A program made the translations under genes and the position numbers. Below, one piece after another: positions 20,494 through 28,635 of a stretch of DNA of 37,986 nucleotides. A model generated the notes under the pieces. That model was not told the origin of the DNA, ran no database searches, and saw nothing but the letters and a program-made list of their open reading frames with translations. The stretch comes from a virus: positions 1 to 37,986 of IMG/VR virus record IMGVR_UViG_3300042343_000772, one strand, 5' to 3'. The first letter of the stretch is position 1. Every line of letters starts with the position of its first letter.

Positions 20494-20768
20494 GTTTAAG
20501 TCCTCAACAAAAAGAAGCACTAGAAAATCTATATTCTCATAGAGATCATATAGAAGATCATCTCAATAAAATTGACACTATTTTAAAGATGTCTTTTCCA
20601 AAAGAATATGCTCTAGCCTATCAGCATTGGTTGCCACAAATAAAAACTGGCCTAAGAGATAATACTAAATGGCTTCCTAGAGGACAATACTCAATGGACT
20701 ATACTCTAAATAGTTTAATTGACCATGTGATTAATGATTTGGATAAAGGTGTAAGTAAGTATATCTAA
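20490..20768 (+). CDS. Helical protein, 92 aa
   Basis: ATGA overlap at 20490 is preferred over the ATG at 20439 inside the previous gene. QQKEALENLYSHRDHIEDHLNKIDTIL is a coiled-coil-like helix; the rest is helical with KTGLRDNTKWLPRG. Function unknown. Confidence 0.65.
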   Translation: MSLSPQQKEALENLYSHRDHIEDHLNKIDTILKMSFPKEYALAYQHWLPQIKTGLRDNTKWLPRGQYSMDYTLNSLIDHVINDLDKGVSKYI

Positions 20769-20794
20769 TAAATTACTTTTTGGAGAGTATGAAC

Positions 20795-21199
20795 ATGAGC
20801 GACGTTTATGCGATTACTGATCTTGAAGGATACGCCACAGAAATGCGTGAGGCTGCGGCTAAAAGTCTATCACAGTCTTATGAAGAAAATCTTGATGATT
20901 TTATTAGCATCGGACAAATGATTAATCTTGTAAATAGCGAATGTGTTGGATTCGATAATAAAGATCGTCCGTTACTCAATGAAGATGCAAATGAAACAAT
21001 CTATGAGCGTACTGTAACATGGATTCATAATGTTGGATTGGCAAAACTCGCTGCTAAAGGATTGGTAGAATGTGCTTGGGATGAAAAAAGCAACGAGATG
21101 GTTTTTTGGGCTAATCCAGAAATCACAAAAACAACAAAGAAAAAGAGAAAATCAAATGACCAATCCATCAAACGAAGAAATAAGAAGAAAGATTCGTGA
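20795..21199 (+). CDS. Hypothetical protein with basic tail, 134 aa
   Basis: The ATG at 20795 lies 9 nt after TTGGAG; 20789 is too close. Sequence pattern has an acidic helical N-terminal part, WIHNVGLAKLAAKGLVECAWD that looks like a winged-helix end, and a very basic C-terminus (KKKRKSNDQSIKRRNKKK). Possibly DNA-binding. The next gene starts within its basic tail. Confidence 0.68.
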   Translation: MSDVYAITDLEGYATEMREAAAKSLSQSYEENLDDFISIGQMINLVNSECVGFDNKDRPLLNEDANETIYERTVTWIHNVGLAKLAAKGLVECAWDEKSNEMVFWANPEITKTTKKKRKSNDQSIKRRNKKKDS

Positions 21200-21335
21200 T
21201 CTAGAAGATAAGATTCATGATTGTAAAGCATATATCTCATCTGATTTTTGTGTGAGTTGTAATGAGATGTATGAAAATATTAAAAAGTATGAAGCAGATA
21301 TTAAATCTCTCAAGGAATTATACCACAACGACTAA
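21156..21335 (+). CDS. Coiled-coil protein with two Cys, 59 aa
   Basis: AAAGAGAAAA precedes the ATG. Heptad-like IRRKIRDLEDKIHDCKAY and a C-terminal helix. Cys residues CVSC could join a metal site or disulfide. Ends 17 nt before the tRNA promoter. Confidence 0.6.
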   Translation: MTNPSNEEIRRKIRDLEDKIHDCKAYISSDFCVSCNEMYENIKKYEADIKSLKELYHND

Positions 21336-21352
21336 AAAAATATTCTCAAGAG

Positions 21353-21380
21353 TTGACAAGCCGCTAGTCGATGATATAAT
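21353..21380 (+). promoter_or_regulatory. Promoter of the tRNA-Ile-like gene
   Basis: TTGACA 21353-21358, 16-nt spacer, TATAAT 21375-21380. CCGCTAG and TCGATG in the spacer look like a split form of the CCGATA motif. Transcription would start about 25 nt before the tRNA. Confidence 0.78.
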
Positions 21381-21413
21381 GGTGGCAGGACGGTGATTGA
21401 TCTTTAACAATAC

Positions 21414-21489
21414 GGGGCGGAAGGTAAGCCGGTTGCATCCGACACTCTTATAAGGTGTTCATAGGTTGGTTCGACTCCAACTCGCCCTA
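21414..21489 (+). tRNA. tRNA-Ile (UAU) candidate
   Basis: 76 nt. Acceptor GGGGCGG (21414-21420) pairs with TCGCCCT (21482-21488), with two G-U pairs, discriminator A. T arm: GTTGG, loop TTCGACT, CCAAC. Anticodon stem ACACT/GGTGT with loop CTTATAA, giving anticodon UAU, which reads the AUA codon. The D stem is imperfect (G-C, G-C, then mismatch). CCA is not encoded. It may help translate the AUA-rich island genes. Anticodon reading is inference; a tRNA scan would decide. Confidence 0.72.
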
Positions 21490-21573
21490 TTTTTATTTTA
21501 TAACTTGCTATAAAGAATAAATTATCTATTATTTGAATAGAGTAAAATTCATTATAACAAGCAAGGAAATTTT

Positions 21574-21831
21574 ATGACTCATCGTTCATTATGCTGTATG
21601 CCAATAGTAACTCTTTTATTTGGTCTATTAGTTTTATCGGTTGGTTTCAATTTTATATTCGTTGAAAAAATCAATCAACTACATCATATCGTTAATAGTA
21701 CAACTTCGCCAGTAGATGATGACGAACTGAAGAAATTGATGGAAGAAGTTAAAAGGCTATCAAAGCAAACATATACTTCAGGCACTAAATACGATATTAA
21801 AACTAGAGAACCGATACAAAATGATTTCTGA
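21574..21831 (+). CDS. TM-anchored coiled-coil protein, 85 aa
   Basis: AAGGAAA precedes the ATG. Hydrophobic segment about residues 9-31, then coiled coil EKINQLHHIVNS and DDELKKLMEEVKRLSKQ. Overlaps the next gene by 11 nt. Similar layout to 12718. Function unknown. Confidence 0.68.
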   Translation: MTHRSLCCMPIVTLLFGLLVLSVGFNFIFVEKINQLHHIVNSTTSPVDDDELKKLMEEVKRLSKQTYTSGTKYDIKTREPIQNDF

Positions 21832-22033
21832 AATTATATACGATAGAGAATGGACATTAAAATATTCTCTATTTAATAGAAAATGTTATTTTAGTGGACA
21901 ATCTTTAAGGTTTCAACCATGTTATGTTGGAAGAAAAAAGATTCGTTCATTATTGTCAAAAAGGTATCAGAATGATGATATTTGGATAAGTAAAGAACAC
22001 TATCTGGATATGATTAAGAATGGAATGGTGTAA
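21821..22033 (+). CDS. Hypothetical protein, 70 aa
   Basis: ATG inside the end of the previous gene. WTLKYSLFNRKCYFSGQSLRFQPCYVGRKK resembles a common small phage protein in which a conserved CxFSG turn is followed by a basic segment and W(I)SKEHYLD. Basic. Role unknown. Confidence 0.7.
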   Translation: MISEIIYDREWTLKYSLFNRKCYFSGQSLRFQPCYVGRKKIRSLLSKRYQNDDIWISKEHYLDMIKNGMV

Positions 22034-22055
22034 CTTATGATAACCTTCCTTCATA

Positions 22056-22071
22056 TTAGTTAAGTAACTAA
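22056..22071. repeat. Palindrome in a gene-free stretch
   Basis: TTAGTTA (22056-22062) AG TAACTAA (22065-22071) is a perfect 7-bp inverted repeat with a 2-nt centre, 23 nt before the 22094 gene and the tmRNA it precedes. Possible operator or hairpin; short enough to be chance. Confidence 0.35.
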
Positions 22072-22093
22072 CCCGCCTAAAAGAAAGATTATC

Positions 22094-22270
22094 ATGAAAT
22101 ACAGACTTCTGTTTATATGTCTATTATCAGTTTTATTTGCTTCTTTAACAATGAATGTTATTCATTCAGAATCTTTGGAGGCTGTTAAAGAAGTTAATAA
22201 GATCAATGATATGATACATACAAAAATGGTCAGTAATCTACACGATAGATTGATTGAACTGGAAAACTAA
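22094..22270 (+). CDS. Small exported or membrane-anchored protein, 58 aa
   Basis: AAGAAAG upstream. Basic MKYRL, hydrophobic core LLFICLLSVLFASLTMNV, then an amphipathic helix (AVKEVNKINDMI). A signal anchor is more likely than cleavage. Its TAA stop directly abuts the first nucleotide of the tmRNA, so both are probably co-transcribed. Function unknown. Confidence 0.65.
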   Translation: MKYRLLFICLLSVLFASLTMNVIHSESLEAVKEVNKINDMIHTKMVSNLHDRLIELEN

Positions 22271-22622
22271 GGGGGCGAAAGGTATCGACAGGTAAATAGA
22301 GATATGGATGGCATCGACTGGTTGAATAACAGGCCAGTATAAAAGTTATTCAAAAAATGTTAATTGGCGAAGTAAATCTCGCTCTCGCTGCCTAATTAAT
22401 TAGGTACGAGTGGGGCTATATGGGCCTTATTACCCAATCATATTGACTCAGATAATTCTGATAAGGAAGTCTAACCCGAAAACATAGGCAATGATCGTAA
22501 TCGATCTGATGAAGATAATTCTTCTAGGTTTGTCTAATGTCCAAATTACAATAGACTAACGATGTAGATGTTTATATTGAAATTACTCTGGACGCGATTT
22601 TCAAAGATCGCCGCCTCCACCA
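22271..22622 (+). ncRNA. ssrA: Transfer-messenger RNA (tmRNA)
   Basis: 352 nt. The 5' GGGGGCG pairs with CGCCTCC (22612-22618) to form the acceptor, followed by A and an encoded CCA; GGTATCGACAGG after the acceptor is the tRNA-like D region. The T arm uses GCGAT/ATCGC, with a longer-than-usual loop (TTTCAAAG). The tag frame is predicted at 22366-22395: GGC GAA GTA AAT CTC GCT CTC GCT GCC TAA, giving tag GEVNLALAA, where upstream TTAATT resembles the E. coli resume signal. The stop lies in a 14-nt palindrome. tmRNA with SmpB rescues stalled ribosomes and tags proteins for proteolysis. Confidence 0.95.
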
Positions 22623-22633
22623 TATTTTTATCG

Positions 22634-22670
22634 CCTCCATTGCTATTTTTGGTGTATATAGTAATGGAGG
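22634..22670 (+). promoter_or_regulatory. Hairpin sequestering the HNH ribosome binding site
   Basis: CCTCCATTGCTA (22634-22645) pairs with TAGTAATGGAGG (22659-22670): 12 bp with one wobble, 13-nt loop. GGAGG (22666-22670) is the Shine-Dalgarno of the HNH gene (ATG 22678), and all of it lies in the stem. Homing endonuclease genes of T4 are known to be controlled by this kind of hairpin. Confidence 0.8.
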
Positions 22671-22677
22671 TAATGCT

Positions 22678-23247
22678 ATGAAAACAATAAGTTTAATGTG
22701 CCATACTTGTGGAAAAACTATTTCCAAACCCAAAAATGAAATAAATAGACAGTTAAAAAATGGGAGAACAGAATTTTATTGTAATTTAAGTTGTTCTGGA
22801 AAAAATAAAAATAATATTGAACATTTAAAAAACTTCAAAGACAATTTCAAAAATATAAGATATATAAAACAGACAGATGAATATTCTAATTTTAGATGGT
22901 ACATGAAAGTTATAAGAAAAAGTTCTAAAAGAAAAAATCAAAAACATAATGTCAATTGTCAATATCTTAAAGATTTATGGGAAAAGCAAAATGGTATATG
23001 TCCATTTACACATAAAAAATTAGATTTAAGGACACATTCAAAAGATAGTCTTAAAAATCCATATTCTGCATCTATAGATAGAATTGATAATACTAAAGGA
23101 TATATAGAGGGAAATATTAGATTTGTCGCTTTAATATACAATTACGCAAGAAATACTTTCTCAGATGATGAGGTAATGGATTTTTGTAAAAACGTGTGGA
23201 ACAGACTTGACAATGGCTTCAATGCCAACGCCTCCACTTTATTATGA
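22678..23247 (+). CDS. HNH homing-type endonuclease, 189 aa
   Basis: An N-terminal zinc knuckle (CHTCGK and CNLSC, residues 8-39) precedes a basic region. The nuclease domain has WEKQNGICPFTHKKL (101-115), the SIDRIDNTKGYIEGNIRFV (132-150) catalytic/structural motif and a closing FSDDEVMDFC helix. This is a typical phage HNH of the free-standing homing class. It begins 55 nt after the tmRNA 3' end, so its recognition site might lie there. Translation is probably limited by the hairpin on its ribosome site. Very AT-rich codons support transfer. ATGA overlap with endonuclease VII gene. Confidence 0.9.
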   Translation: MKTISLMCHTCGKTISKPKNEINRQLKNGRTEFYCNLSCSGKNKNNIEHLKNFKDNFKNIRYIKQTDEYSNFRWYMKVIRKSSKRKNQKHNVNCQYLKDLWEKQNGICPFTHKKLDLRTHSKDSLKNPYSASIDRIDNTKGYIEGNIRFVALIYNYARNTFSDDEVMDFCKNVWNRLDNGFNANASTLL

Positions 23248-23609
23248 TTAGAAAAATTTGTTCATACTGTGGCAAAAGGAAAAACTGTAAAAGTTTCCCC
23301 AAGCATAGTATGTATAAAGATAATCTGGATAGTAGATGTAGAAGTTGTGTTAAGAAACAAACTAAAGTTCGTGGAAAACTTCACAAAAAAGCCCCTCCTC
23401 GCCCAGAGGTATGTGAGTGCTGTAAAAAAGCCCCATTAAAATGGTGCTTGGATCACGATCATTCTGATGATTCTTTTAGAGGATGGCTCTGTGATAGGTG
23501 TAATACTGGCATAGGTAAACTTGATGACAATTTAAACGGTGTAATTAAGGCTGTAAACTATTTAATTATGGCAAAAAATAGGAAACAGCAAAATGATAAC
23601 AATCCATAG
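23244..23609 (+). CDS. Recombination endonuclease VII-like Holliday-junction resolvase
   Basis: 121 residues. Endonuclease VII signature: zinc ligands C57/C60 and C83/C86 bracketing LDHDHSDDSFRGWLCDRCN (catalytic HDH at 71-73) and GIGKLDD. An additional N-terminal Cys set (C6, C9, C32, C35) is common in phage homologues. T4 gp49 resolves branched DNA before packaging; short forms like this one are widely distributed and some act as mobile endonucleases, so either role is possible. ATGA overlap start. Confidence 0.88.
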   Translation: MIRKICSYCGKRKNCKSFPKHSMYKDNLDSRCRSCVKKQTKVRGKLHKKAPPRPEVCECCKKAPLKWCLDHDHSDDSFRGWLCDRCNTGIGKLDDNLNGVIKAVNYLIMAKNRKQQNDNNP

Positions 23610-24411
23610 TTTTTTCCCTAATGATATTTCTAGCATCAGGGCTAATACTTTATCAGCAAGTAAACAAGCAGAATTGTCAAATAAATTCTTAAAAAAGCAT
23701 CAATATACTACAATATTATATACTGACGCAGAAAGCATATCTTATTTTAAACATATACCATATGATGATATAAGAATATTAGATTTAAAAGATTATCAAT
23801 TACCAAATACTTTTGACTTTTGGTCTGTTACTAAACTTGTTTCTTGTTTGTCTGTTAATGAGCCATTTTATCATGTAGATTTAGATTTATTTTTAGTAGA
23901 AGATATTATACAACAATATAAAAATGAACCCTTTATAGCTTTGCATTATGAACCATGGATCAAAGATTGTTTTTTTAGTAAGTTGCCTAAAGATAAAATA
24001 GACGAATGGTTTAATATAGATAATGACATTGCTCAATGTTATAATTTTGGTATTTTTGGCGGAATGGATCATACTACCATTAAAAACAGCATAGAACATC
24101 TAATAACGGGTGTTAATACTCATAATAATGAGATAACTGAATTTTTATCAACACTAGAAACAGACGGATATAATTGGAAGACATCAGTGTTTTTAGAGCA
24201 ATATATATTGCCATCAATTATTGCGAAAAAATTGAACGTACAGAATTTACCAGTTTTAGTACCAGAATCCATAACAGCAAAAGGTGAAATCGGAATCAGA
24301 CACAGACTTAAAAAACATAAAATATTACATTTGTGGGGATTAAAGAATACGTTTGAAGAATTTATGGGACTAAATTTATTTTTAGATATGATAAACAAAT
24401 ATTATTTATAA
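23593..24411 (+). CDS. DUF6734-like glycosyltransferase-fold protein, 272 aa
   Basis: A GT-A-like layout: first strand MITIHSFF, the acidic metal motif HVDLDLFLVED (around residues 93-103), then CYNFGIFGGMD, a characteristic N-x-G-I/V-x-G-G loop, and EQYILPSIIAKK. This matches my memory of DUF6734, related to sugar transferases. Probable transfer of an unknown nucleotide sugar. First gene of the AT-rich island. It overlaps the resolvase by 17 nt. Confidence 0.68.
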   Translation: MITIHSFFPNDISSIRANTLSASKQAELSNKFLKKHQYTTILYTDAESISYFKHIPYDDIRILDLKDYQLPNTFDFWSVTKLVSCLSVNEPFYHVDLDLFLVEDIIQQYKNEPFIALHYEPWIKDCFFSKLPKDKIDEWFNIDNDIAQCYNFGIFGGMDHTTIKNSIEHLITGVNTHNNEITEFLSTLETDGYNWKTSVFLEQYILPSIIAKKLNVQNLPVLVPESITAKGEIGIRHRLKKHKILHLWGLKNTFEEFMGLNLFLDMINKYYL

Positions 24412-24414
24412 CAT

Positions 24415-25101
24415 ATGAATATTCCAATATTTTGTATTAATCTTGAACGAGCAACAGAAAGAAAATCTTTAATACAGAAAGAATGGATAGATAAACTAAA
24501 TTTAGATATTGTTTTTTGGAAAGGTTATGATAGAAAAAATATAACAAATAATAAATTTATATATCCATATGATAAAAAATTAGCAATAAGTTTTATGGGC
24601 AGACAACTGAGCGAAGGAGAGATAGCATGTGCTACAAGTTTTTGCCTTCTCTATGAGCACTTATTAGAGAATAATTATGAAGAAGTAATTATTATGGAGG
24701 ATGATATAACTCCATTAATAAAAAACAAAGACGAATTATTTAATACAATATCTGAGGGAAAAAAAGAATTTCCTACAGCAGATATGATGCTTTTACACGA
24801 ATATCCACACGCAAATAAGAAAAAAGTCTATAGTATAAAAAAAGAGATATTTTCAATGTGTGATGAAAGTCCATGGGGGAATCAATTATTTTATACAAAA
24901 AAATTAGCAATATTAGAACTTTATTTATTATTAAGAACCATGTCTATGCCAGCAGACCATCCTCAGAGACAACTTTCTAGTCAACAAAGAGTGATTATAG
25001 TAAACAAAGCATTATGTCATCACGAATGGACTGGGCCAAAATCTACAACATATATTGGTAACGAATACAGAAATTCAAATAGAAAATTTATTGATAATTA
25101 A
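24415..25101 (+). CDS. Glycosyltransferase family 25 (LPS-type)
   Basis: 228 residues. FCINLERATERK (6-17) is the GT25 start, LSEGEIACATSF (65-76) the conserved GExGCxxSH-like block, and VIIMEDD (91-97) the acidic metal/nucleotide-sugar motif. GT25 enzymes add galactose or other sugars to lipooligosaccharide or collagen-like proteins. The gene fits a glycan-building module. Extremely A-rich codon use. Ends 2 nt before the epimerase. Confidence 0.88.
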   Translation: MNIPIFCINLERATERKSLIQKEWIDKLNLDIVFWKGYDRKNITNNKFIYPYDKKLAISFMGRQLSEGEIACATSFCLLYEHLLENNYEEVIIMEDDITPLIKNKDELFNTISEGKKEFPTADMMLLHEYPHANKKKVYSIKKEIFSMCDESPWGNQLFYTKKLAILELYLLLRTMSMPADHPQRQLSSQQRVIIVNKALCHHEWTGPKSTTYIGNEYRNSNRKFIDN

Positions 25102-25103
25102 AT

Positions 25104-25949
25104 ATGAATAAAAATATTCTTATCACAGGAGGTGCTGGATTTGTGGGGTCAAATCTTGGAAAAAGATTATATTCTTTAGGATGTTCTGTAGTGTCTATAG
25201 ATAATTATTCTACCGGATCAGAAAATAATCACACAGAAGGCATAGAATATATTAAGAATGACATTATATCAACCATAGATTACCATAGATATGGTAAGTT
25301 TGATGCTATAGTTCATTGTGCAGCAAAGGCCAGGATAAAACAATCTTTTATTGACGATAAAGAATATTTCCATACTAACATTCTTGGGACATATAATATT
25401 ACAAAGTATGCTGCTCAAAATAGTATTCCAATAGTTTATATTGGAACAAGTTCTCATCATAGCGGCAAATTTAGTAATCCATATACTTTTACGAAAGATG
25501 TTGGAGAAGACATAATAAGACTATATCAACAAAATTTTAGTTTATTAGCATCTATTGCTAGATTATATAATGTGTATGGACCGAATGAATTGATGGATGA
25601 TAATGGAACATTAATTGGTAAATGGAAATATAATTATAAAAATAATTTACCTTTTATCATTTATGGTGATGGATCTAAACGCCGTGACTTTACTCATGTT
25701 GATGATGTATGTGATGCAATAATTAAAATTATAATAAATCTCAAATACGGATTTGAATTTGAATTAGGCAGAGGTGAGAATTATAGCGTATCTGAAGTAG
25801 CAGATATGTTTCAATACAATAATATAATATACAAACCAGATTTGGTTGGAGAAGCACCAACTACTCTGGCAGAAAATAATGAAACAAAAACCATTTTAAA
25901 TTGGAATCCAAAAAATAATTTATCAGTATATATAAAAAGCATTAAATAA
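25104..25949 (+). CDS. NAD-dependent sugar-nucleotide epimerase/dehydratase (extended SDR)
   Basis: 281 residues. Rossmann motif GGAGFVG (9-15), acidic SIDN at the end of strand 2, catalytic YTFTK (Y127, K131), S116/S117, and the RLYNVYGP and RRDFTHVDDVCDAI segments typical of UDP-sugar 4-epimerases (GalE/WbpP-like). It interconverts hexose nucleotide sugars, presumably making the donor for neighbouring transferases. Slightly short for the family, but the C-terminal substrate part is present. Confidence 0.9.
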   Translation: MNKNILITGGAGFVGSNLGKRLYSLGCSVVSIDNYSTGSENNHTEGIEYIKNDIISTIDYHRYGKFDAIVHCAAKARIKQSFIDDKEYFHTNILGTYNITKYAAQNSIPIVYIGTSSHHSGKFSNPYTFTKDVGEDIIRLYQQNFSLLASIARLYNVYGPNELMDDNGTLIGKWKYNYKNNLPFIIYGDGSKRRDFTHVDDVCDAIIKIIINLKYGFEFELGRGENYSVSEVADMFQYNNIIYKPDLVGEAPTTLAENNETKTILNWNPKNNLSVYIKSIK

Positions 25950-25952
25950 TTT

Positions 25953-26630
25953 ATGAAACAATTTTGTAATCTAATCTATAATACAAATCCAACTATTTTT
26001 CATGCTCATGGAATACCACAAAAATCCCCTTTGTGGCAAAGAATTAAAGATTTATGTAACAACGATGTTTTTATACCTCATAATCTACAAATAGTCACAT
26101 TTAATAATGGATCATCACACTGCAATAAAGATGTCGGGAGTTTAGAGAACTCAATTCAAAATAGATGCACAGTTATGGGAGCCGATATAAAAAAATGGAA
26201 TAATATTCACAAAATATCACTAATAATAGATTACTTAAAGTCGAATCAGACCGATTATGTTCTCAGTATGGATTCCTCAGATGTTGTTGTTTTTTGTTTG
26301 GACGAAATTATAGAAAAGTTTTTATTGAAAAATTGTGATATTCTGTTTAATGCCGAAATAAATTGTTGGCCTAAAGATTATAGCGATGAAAAAAAATGGT
26401 TTCGTGAACCCTTTTGTTATTTAAATGCTGGAGCGTGTATCGGCAAAAAAGAATCAATGCTTAAATTTTATAGCCAGTGCCTATCTTTTGTAAAGGTCGA
26501 AGATTACTCTGAACAAAAAATTGTTAAACAAAATTTTTATAAATGGTACCCTAAAATTTTAATTGACGATAATTGTAGTATTTTTCAAACACTTAACGGA
26601 ACAACCGAAGACATATTACATATCCCATGA
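25953..26630 (+). CDS. PLOD-type glycosyltransferase-like protein, 225 aa
   Basis: Contains YVLSMDSSDVVVF (an acidic DxSD metal motif), FCYLNAGACIGKKES and a late IDDNCSIFQTL. These correspond to the donor- and acceptor-site blocks of GT-A transferases of the procollagen-lysine glucosyltransferase type. Sugar and acceptor unknown. It overlaps the next similar protein by 4 nt and shares the DS(S/T)D and LNAG patterns with it, suggesting an old duplication. Confidence 0.72.
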   Translation: MKQFCNLIYNTNPTIFHAHGIPQKSPLWQRIKDLCNNDVFIPHNLQIVTFNNGSSHCNKDVGSLENSIQNRCTVMGADIKKWNNIHKISLIIDYLKSNQTDYVLSMDSSDVVVFCLDEIIEKFLLKNCDILFNAEINCWPKDYSDEKKWFREPFCYLNAGACIGKKESMLKFYSQCLSFVKVEDYSEQKIVKQNFYKWYPKILIDDNCSIFQTLNGTTEDILHIP

Positions 26631-27355
26631 TAAATACAGTTTTAGCATCATATTTCTGTTCAACGCCTGATCCTTTATCCCTTAATGATTATAGAAAACA
26701 TGTTGTTAGAGATGATCAAAGGATAGATTTTTGGAAAAATGATTATACTCTAATACTTCCACTAATTGATAGTGTTCTAAAAAATGGATCTAATATTGTT
26801 GTATTCCATGATTGTTTTGATAATATTCCGAATATAGATGGTTGTTTATGGGTAAGAATTGAAAACAATGAAAAATATACTCCAACAACATATAGATGGT
26901 TTGTTTATTATGAGTATTTAAAAAAACATAAATTTTCAAATTTATTTATGGTTGATAGTACCGACGTGCTTATGTTAAAAAATTATGATATAAAAAATAA
27001 TACTTTATATTGTGGTAGTGAATATAAAGACAAACTTTTATCTACTTATATGAAAAAAAAATTTAAATATATAACCATATCAGATTTTGATGAAGTATTA
27101 AATCAATATAGAGATCATACTTTACTAAATGCAGGTGTAGTTGGTGGAGACTATAACATATGTATTAGATTATTAGAAAAATTAACACAATATCATTCTC
27201 AAGTTTCAAAAAATATAAAGATATCTTTAGATATGCCAATTTTTAATTATGTATTATTTAAATATTTTAAAGAGAACATTGATTATGGCATTCATATAAA
27301 TACTAGATTTTGGTGTAATGAATACAATAATATTTCTATTTGGAAACACAAGTGA
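26627..27355 (+). CDS. GT-A-fold glycosyltransferase-like protein, 242 aa
   Basis: Motifs: NLFMVDSTDVLMLKN (acidic DSTD) and LLNAGVVGGDY, then DMPIFNYVLFKYF. The same order as the preceding gene (acidic motif, LNAG, Asp-containing late helix) indicates a diverged relative. Similar proteins occur in large environmental phages. Donor and acceptor unknown. ATGA overlap. Confidence 0.68.
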   Translation: MINTVLASYFCSTPDPLSLNDYRKHVVRDDQRIDFWKNDYTLILPLIDSVLKNGSNIVVFHDCFDNIPNIDGCLWVRIENNEKYTPTTYRWFVYYEYLKKHKFSNLFMVDSTDVLMLKNYDIKNNTLYCGSEYKDKLLSTYMKKKFKYITISDFDEVLNQYRDHTLLNAGVVGGDYNICIRLLEKLTQYHSQVSKNIKISLDMPIFNYVLFKYFKENIDYGIHINTRFWCNEYNNISIWKHK

Positions 27356-27391
27356 TCTTATTAAAGAAAAAACTAATAGAAAGTTTATTGA

Positions 27392-28105
27392 ATGAAAATA
27401 AATATAGTAGTAACCTGTATAGATCATACAGATAATTATAAATACATAAATATGTTAAAATATTGGATATATAAATATAATAAATCTAATACAGATGCAA
27501 ACTTAATAGTTCTATCTGACACAAAAACTGACTTATCATTTTTAGACAAAAAAATTGATTGTATTAGATACGATCTAGATTATGATAAAGAGTATCAAGA
27601 AATTAAAAAAAAATATATATCATGTAACAATAAATGGTATGACCACAATATGGTAATATCAGATATTTTACGGTTTGGAAAAATGCCAGCAATGTTTCAA
27701 AATTTATTAATTATTGATTTAGACGCTATTGTGGAAAAAACAATAAATATTCCTGATGATATCGTATCAAAACCAATGGCAGGATGTGATCATGGGGAGT
27801 ACAGCAAAAAATTAAATGCTGGATTTACATATATTAATACTAATTTAGGGCCCGAACTTTTAAATAAAGTAATTAATACCAATTTAAATTATCCTTGGCT
27901 TTGTGAGGATCTTATATCTGAGATATGGATCGATAAATATTATCATAAACTACCCCCAGAATATAATTGGTTAGTAGGCTTATATGGATTTAACCCTAAA
28001 GCATATGTTAATCATTATTGGAACCATAGATATCCTAAATTTTTTGCAAAAAAAATGCTAGAATATAAAGTTAATAATTTCATAAAAGGAAGTCAAATTA
28101 TATGA
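27392..28105 (+). CDS. GT-A-fold glycosyltransferase-like protein, 237 aa
   Basis: KINIVVTCIDHTDNY start, acidic LLIIDLDAIVEK, LNAGFTYINTNLG and LPPEYNWLVGLY. The DLDAIV plus N-A-G-F combination is a GT8-type pattern. A basic C-terminus (FFAKKMLEYKVNNFIKG) could touch membrane. The 36 nt before it hold nothing recognisable. It overlaps the methyltransferase by 4 nt. Confidence 0.68.
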   Translation: MKINIVVTCIDHTDNYKYINMLKYWIYKYNKSNTDANLIVLSDTKTDLSFLDKKIDCIRYDLDYDKEYQEIKKKYISCNNKWYDHNMVISDILRFGKMPAMFQNLLIIDLDAIVEKTINIPDDIVSKPMAGCDHGEYSKKLNAGFTYINTNLGPELLNKVINTNLNYPWLCEDLISEIWIDKYYHKLPPEYNWLVGLYGFNPKAYVNHYWNHRYPKFFAKKMLEYKVNNFIKGSQII

Positions 28106-28635
28106 GCCGTCTTGAAGAACTTTTAAAATGTAAAAGAATGGATTACGGCTATCCTGTAGACGGTAATTTATTGCATGGATTATATGATTTGGTTTGTGAT
28201 AATATAACAAAAGACAGCACTATAGTAGAGATAGGTAGTTATTCTGGAATTTCGTCAGAATTATTTGCATTATTCTGTAACAAATTATACTGTGTTGATA
28301 TTTGGGAGGGTTTCTCCGCACCGGCAGAAAAAACATTTGATGAGCTAATTATTAAATACAACAATATTGTAAAAATAAAATTAAATAGTAGCAATGCTGC
28401 AAAAATTTTTCAGAATCATTTTATAGACCTAGTATATATTGATGCGGAACATAGTTATCATGCTACTAAAAATTATATTCTTTCATGGATGCCAAAGATT
28501 AAACCAAATGGAATAATTTCTGGCCATGATTATTATTGGCCAGGAGTAAACCAAGTAGTTAATGAAATATTTTCTAACAAACAGATTAAAATTTATAAAG
28601 ATGACTCTTGGCTTGTAAAACTTAATAGCGATTGA
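28102..28635 (+). CDS. SAM-dependent methyltransferase (Methyltransf_24 type)
   Basis: 177 residues. Motif I TIVEIGSYSGISSELFA, motif II-like YCVDIWEGF, then LVYIDAEHSYHATKNYILSWMPKIKPNGIISGHDYYWPGV, the hallmark of class I small-molecule/sugar O-methyltransferases of this family. Likely methylates the glycan being made by neighbouring transferases; inference from context. A promoter for the ligase follows 13 nt after its stop. Confidence 0.85.
   Translation: MSRLEELLKCKRMDYGYPVDGNLLHGLYDLVCDNITKDSTIVEIGSYSGISSELFALFCNKLYCVDIWEGFSAPAEKTFDELIIKYNNIVKIKLNSSNAAKIFQNHFIDLVYIDAEHSYHATKNYILSWMPKIKPNGIISGHDYYWPGVNQVVNEIFSNKQIKIYKDDSWLVKLNSD

Noticed and set aside
22361-22410. Alternative tmRNA tag frames
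   Set aside because: The neighbouring frame gives an Arg/Ser-rich tag without the A-L-A-A end; the chosen frame ends LALAA with a TAA in the palindrome.
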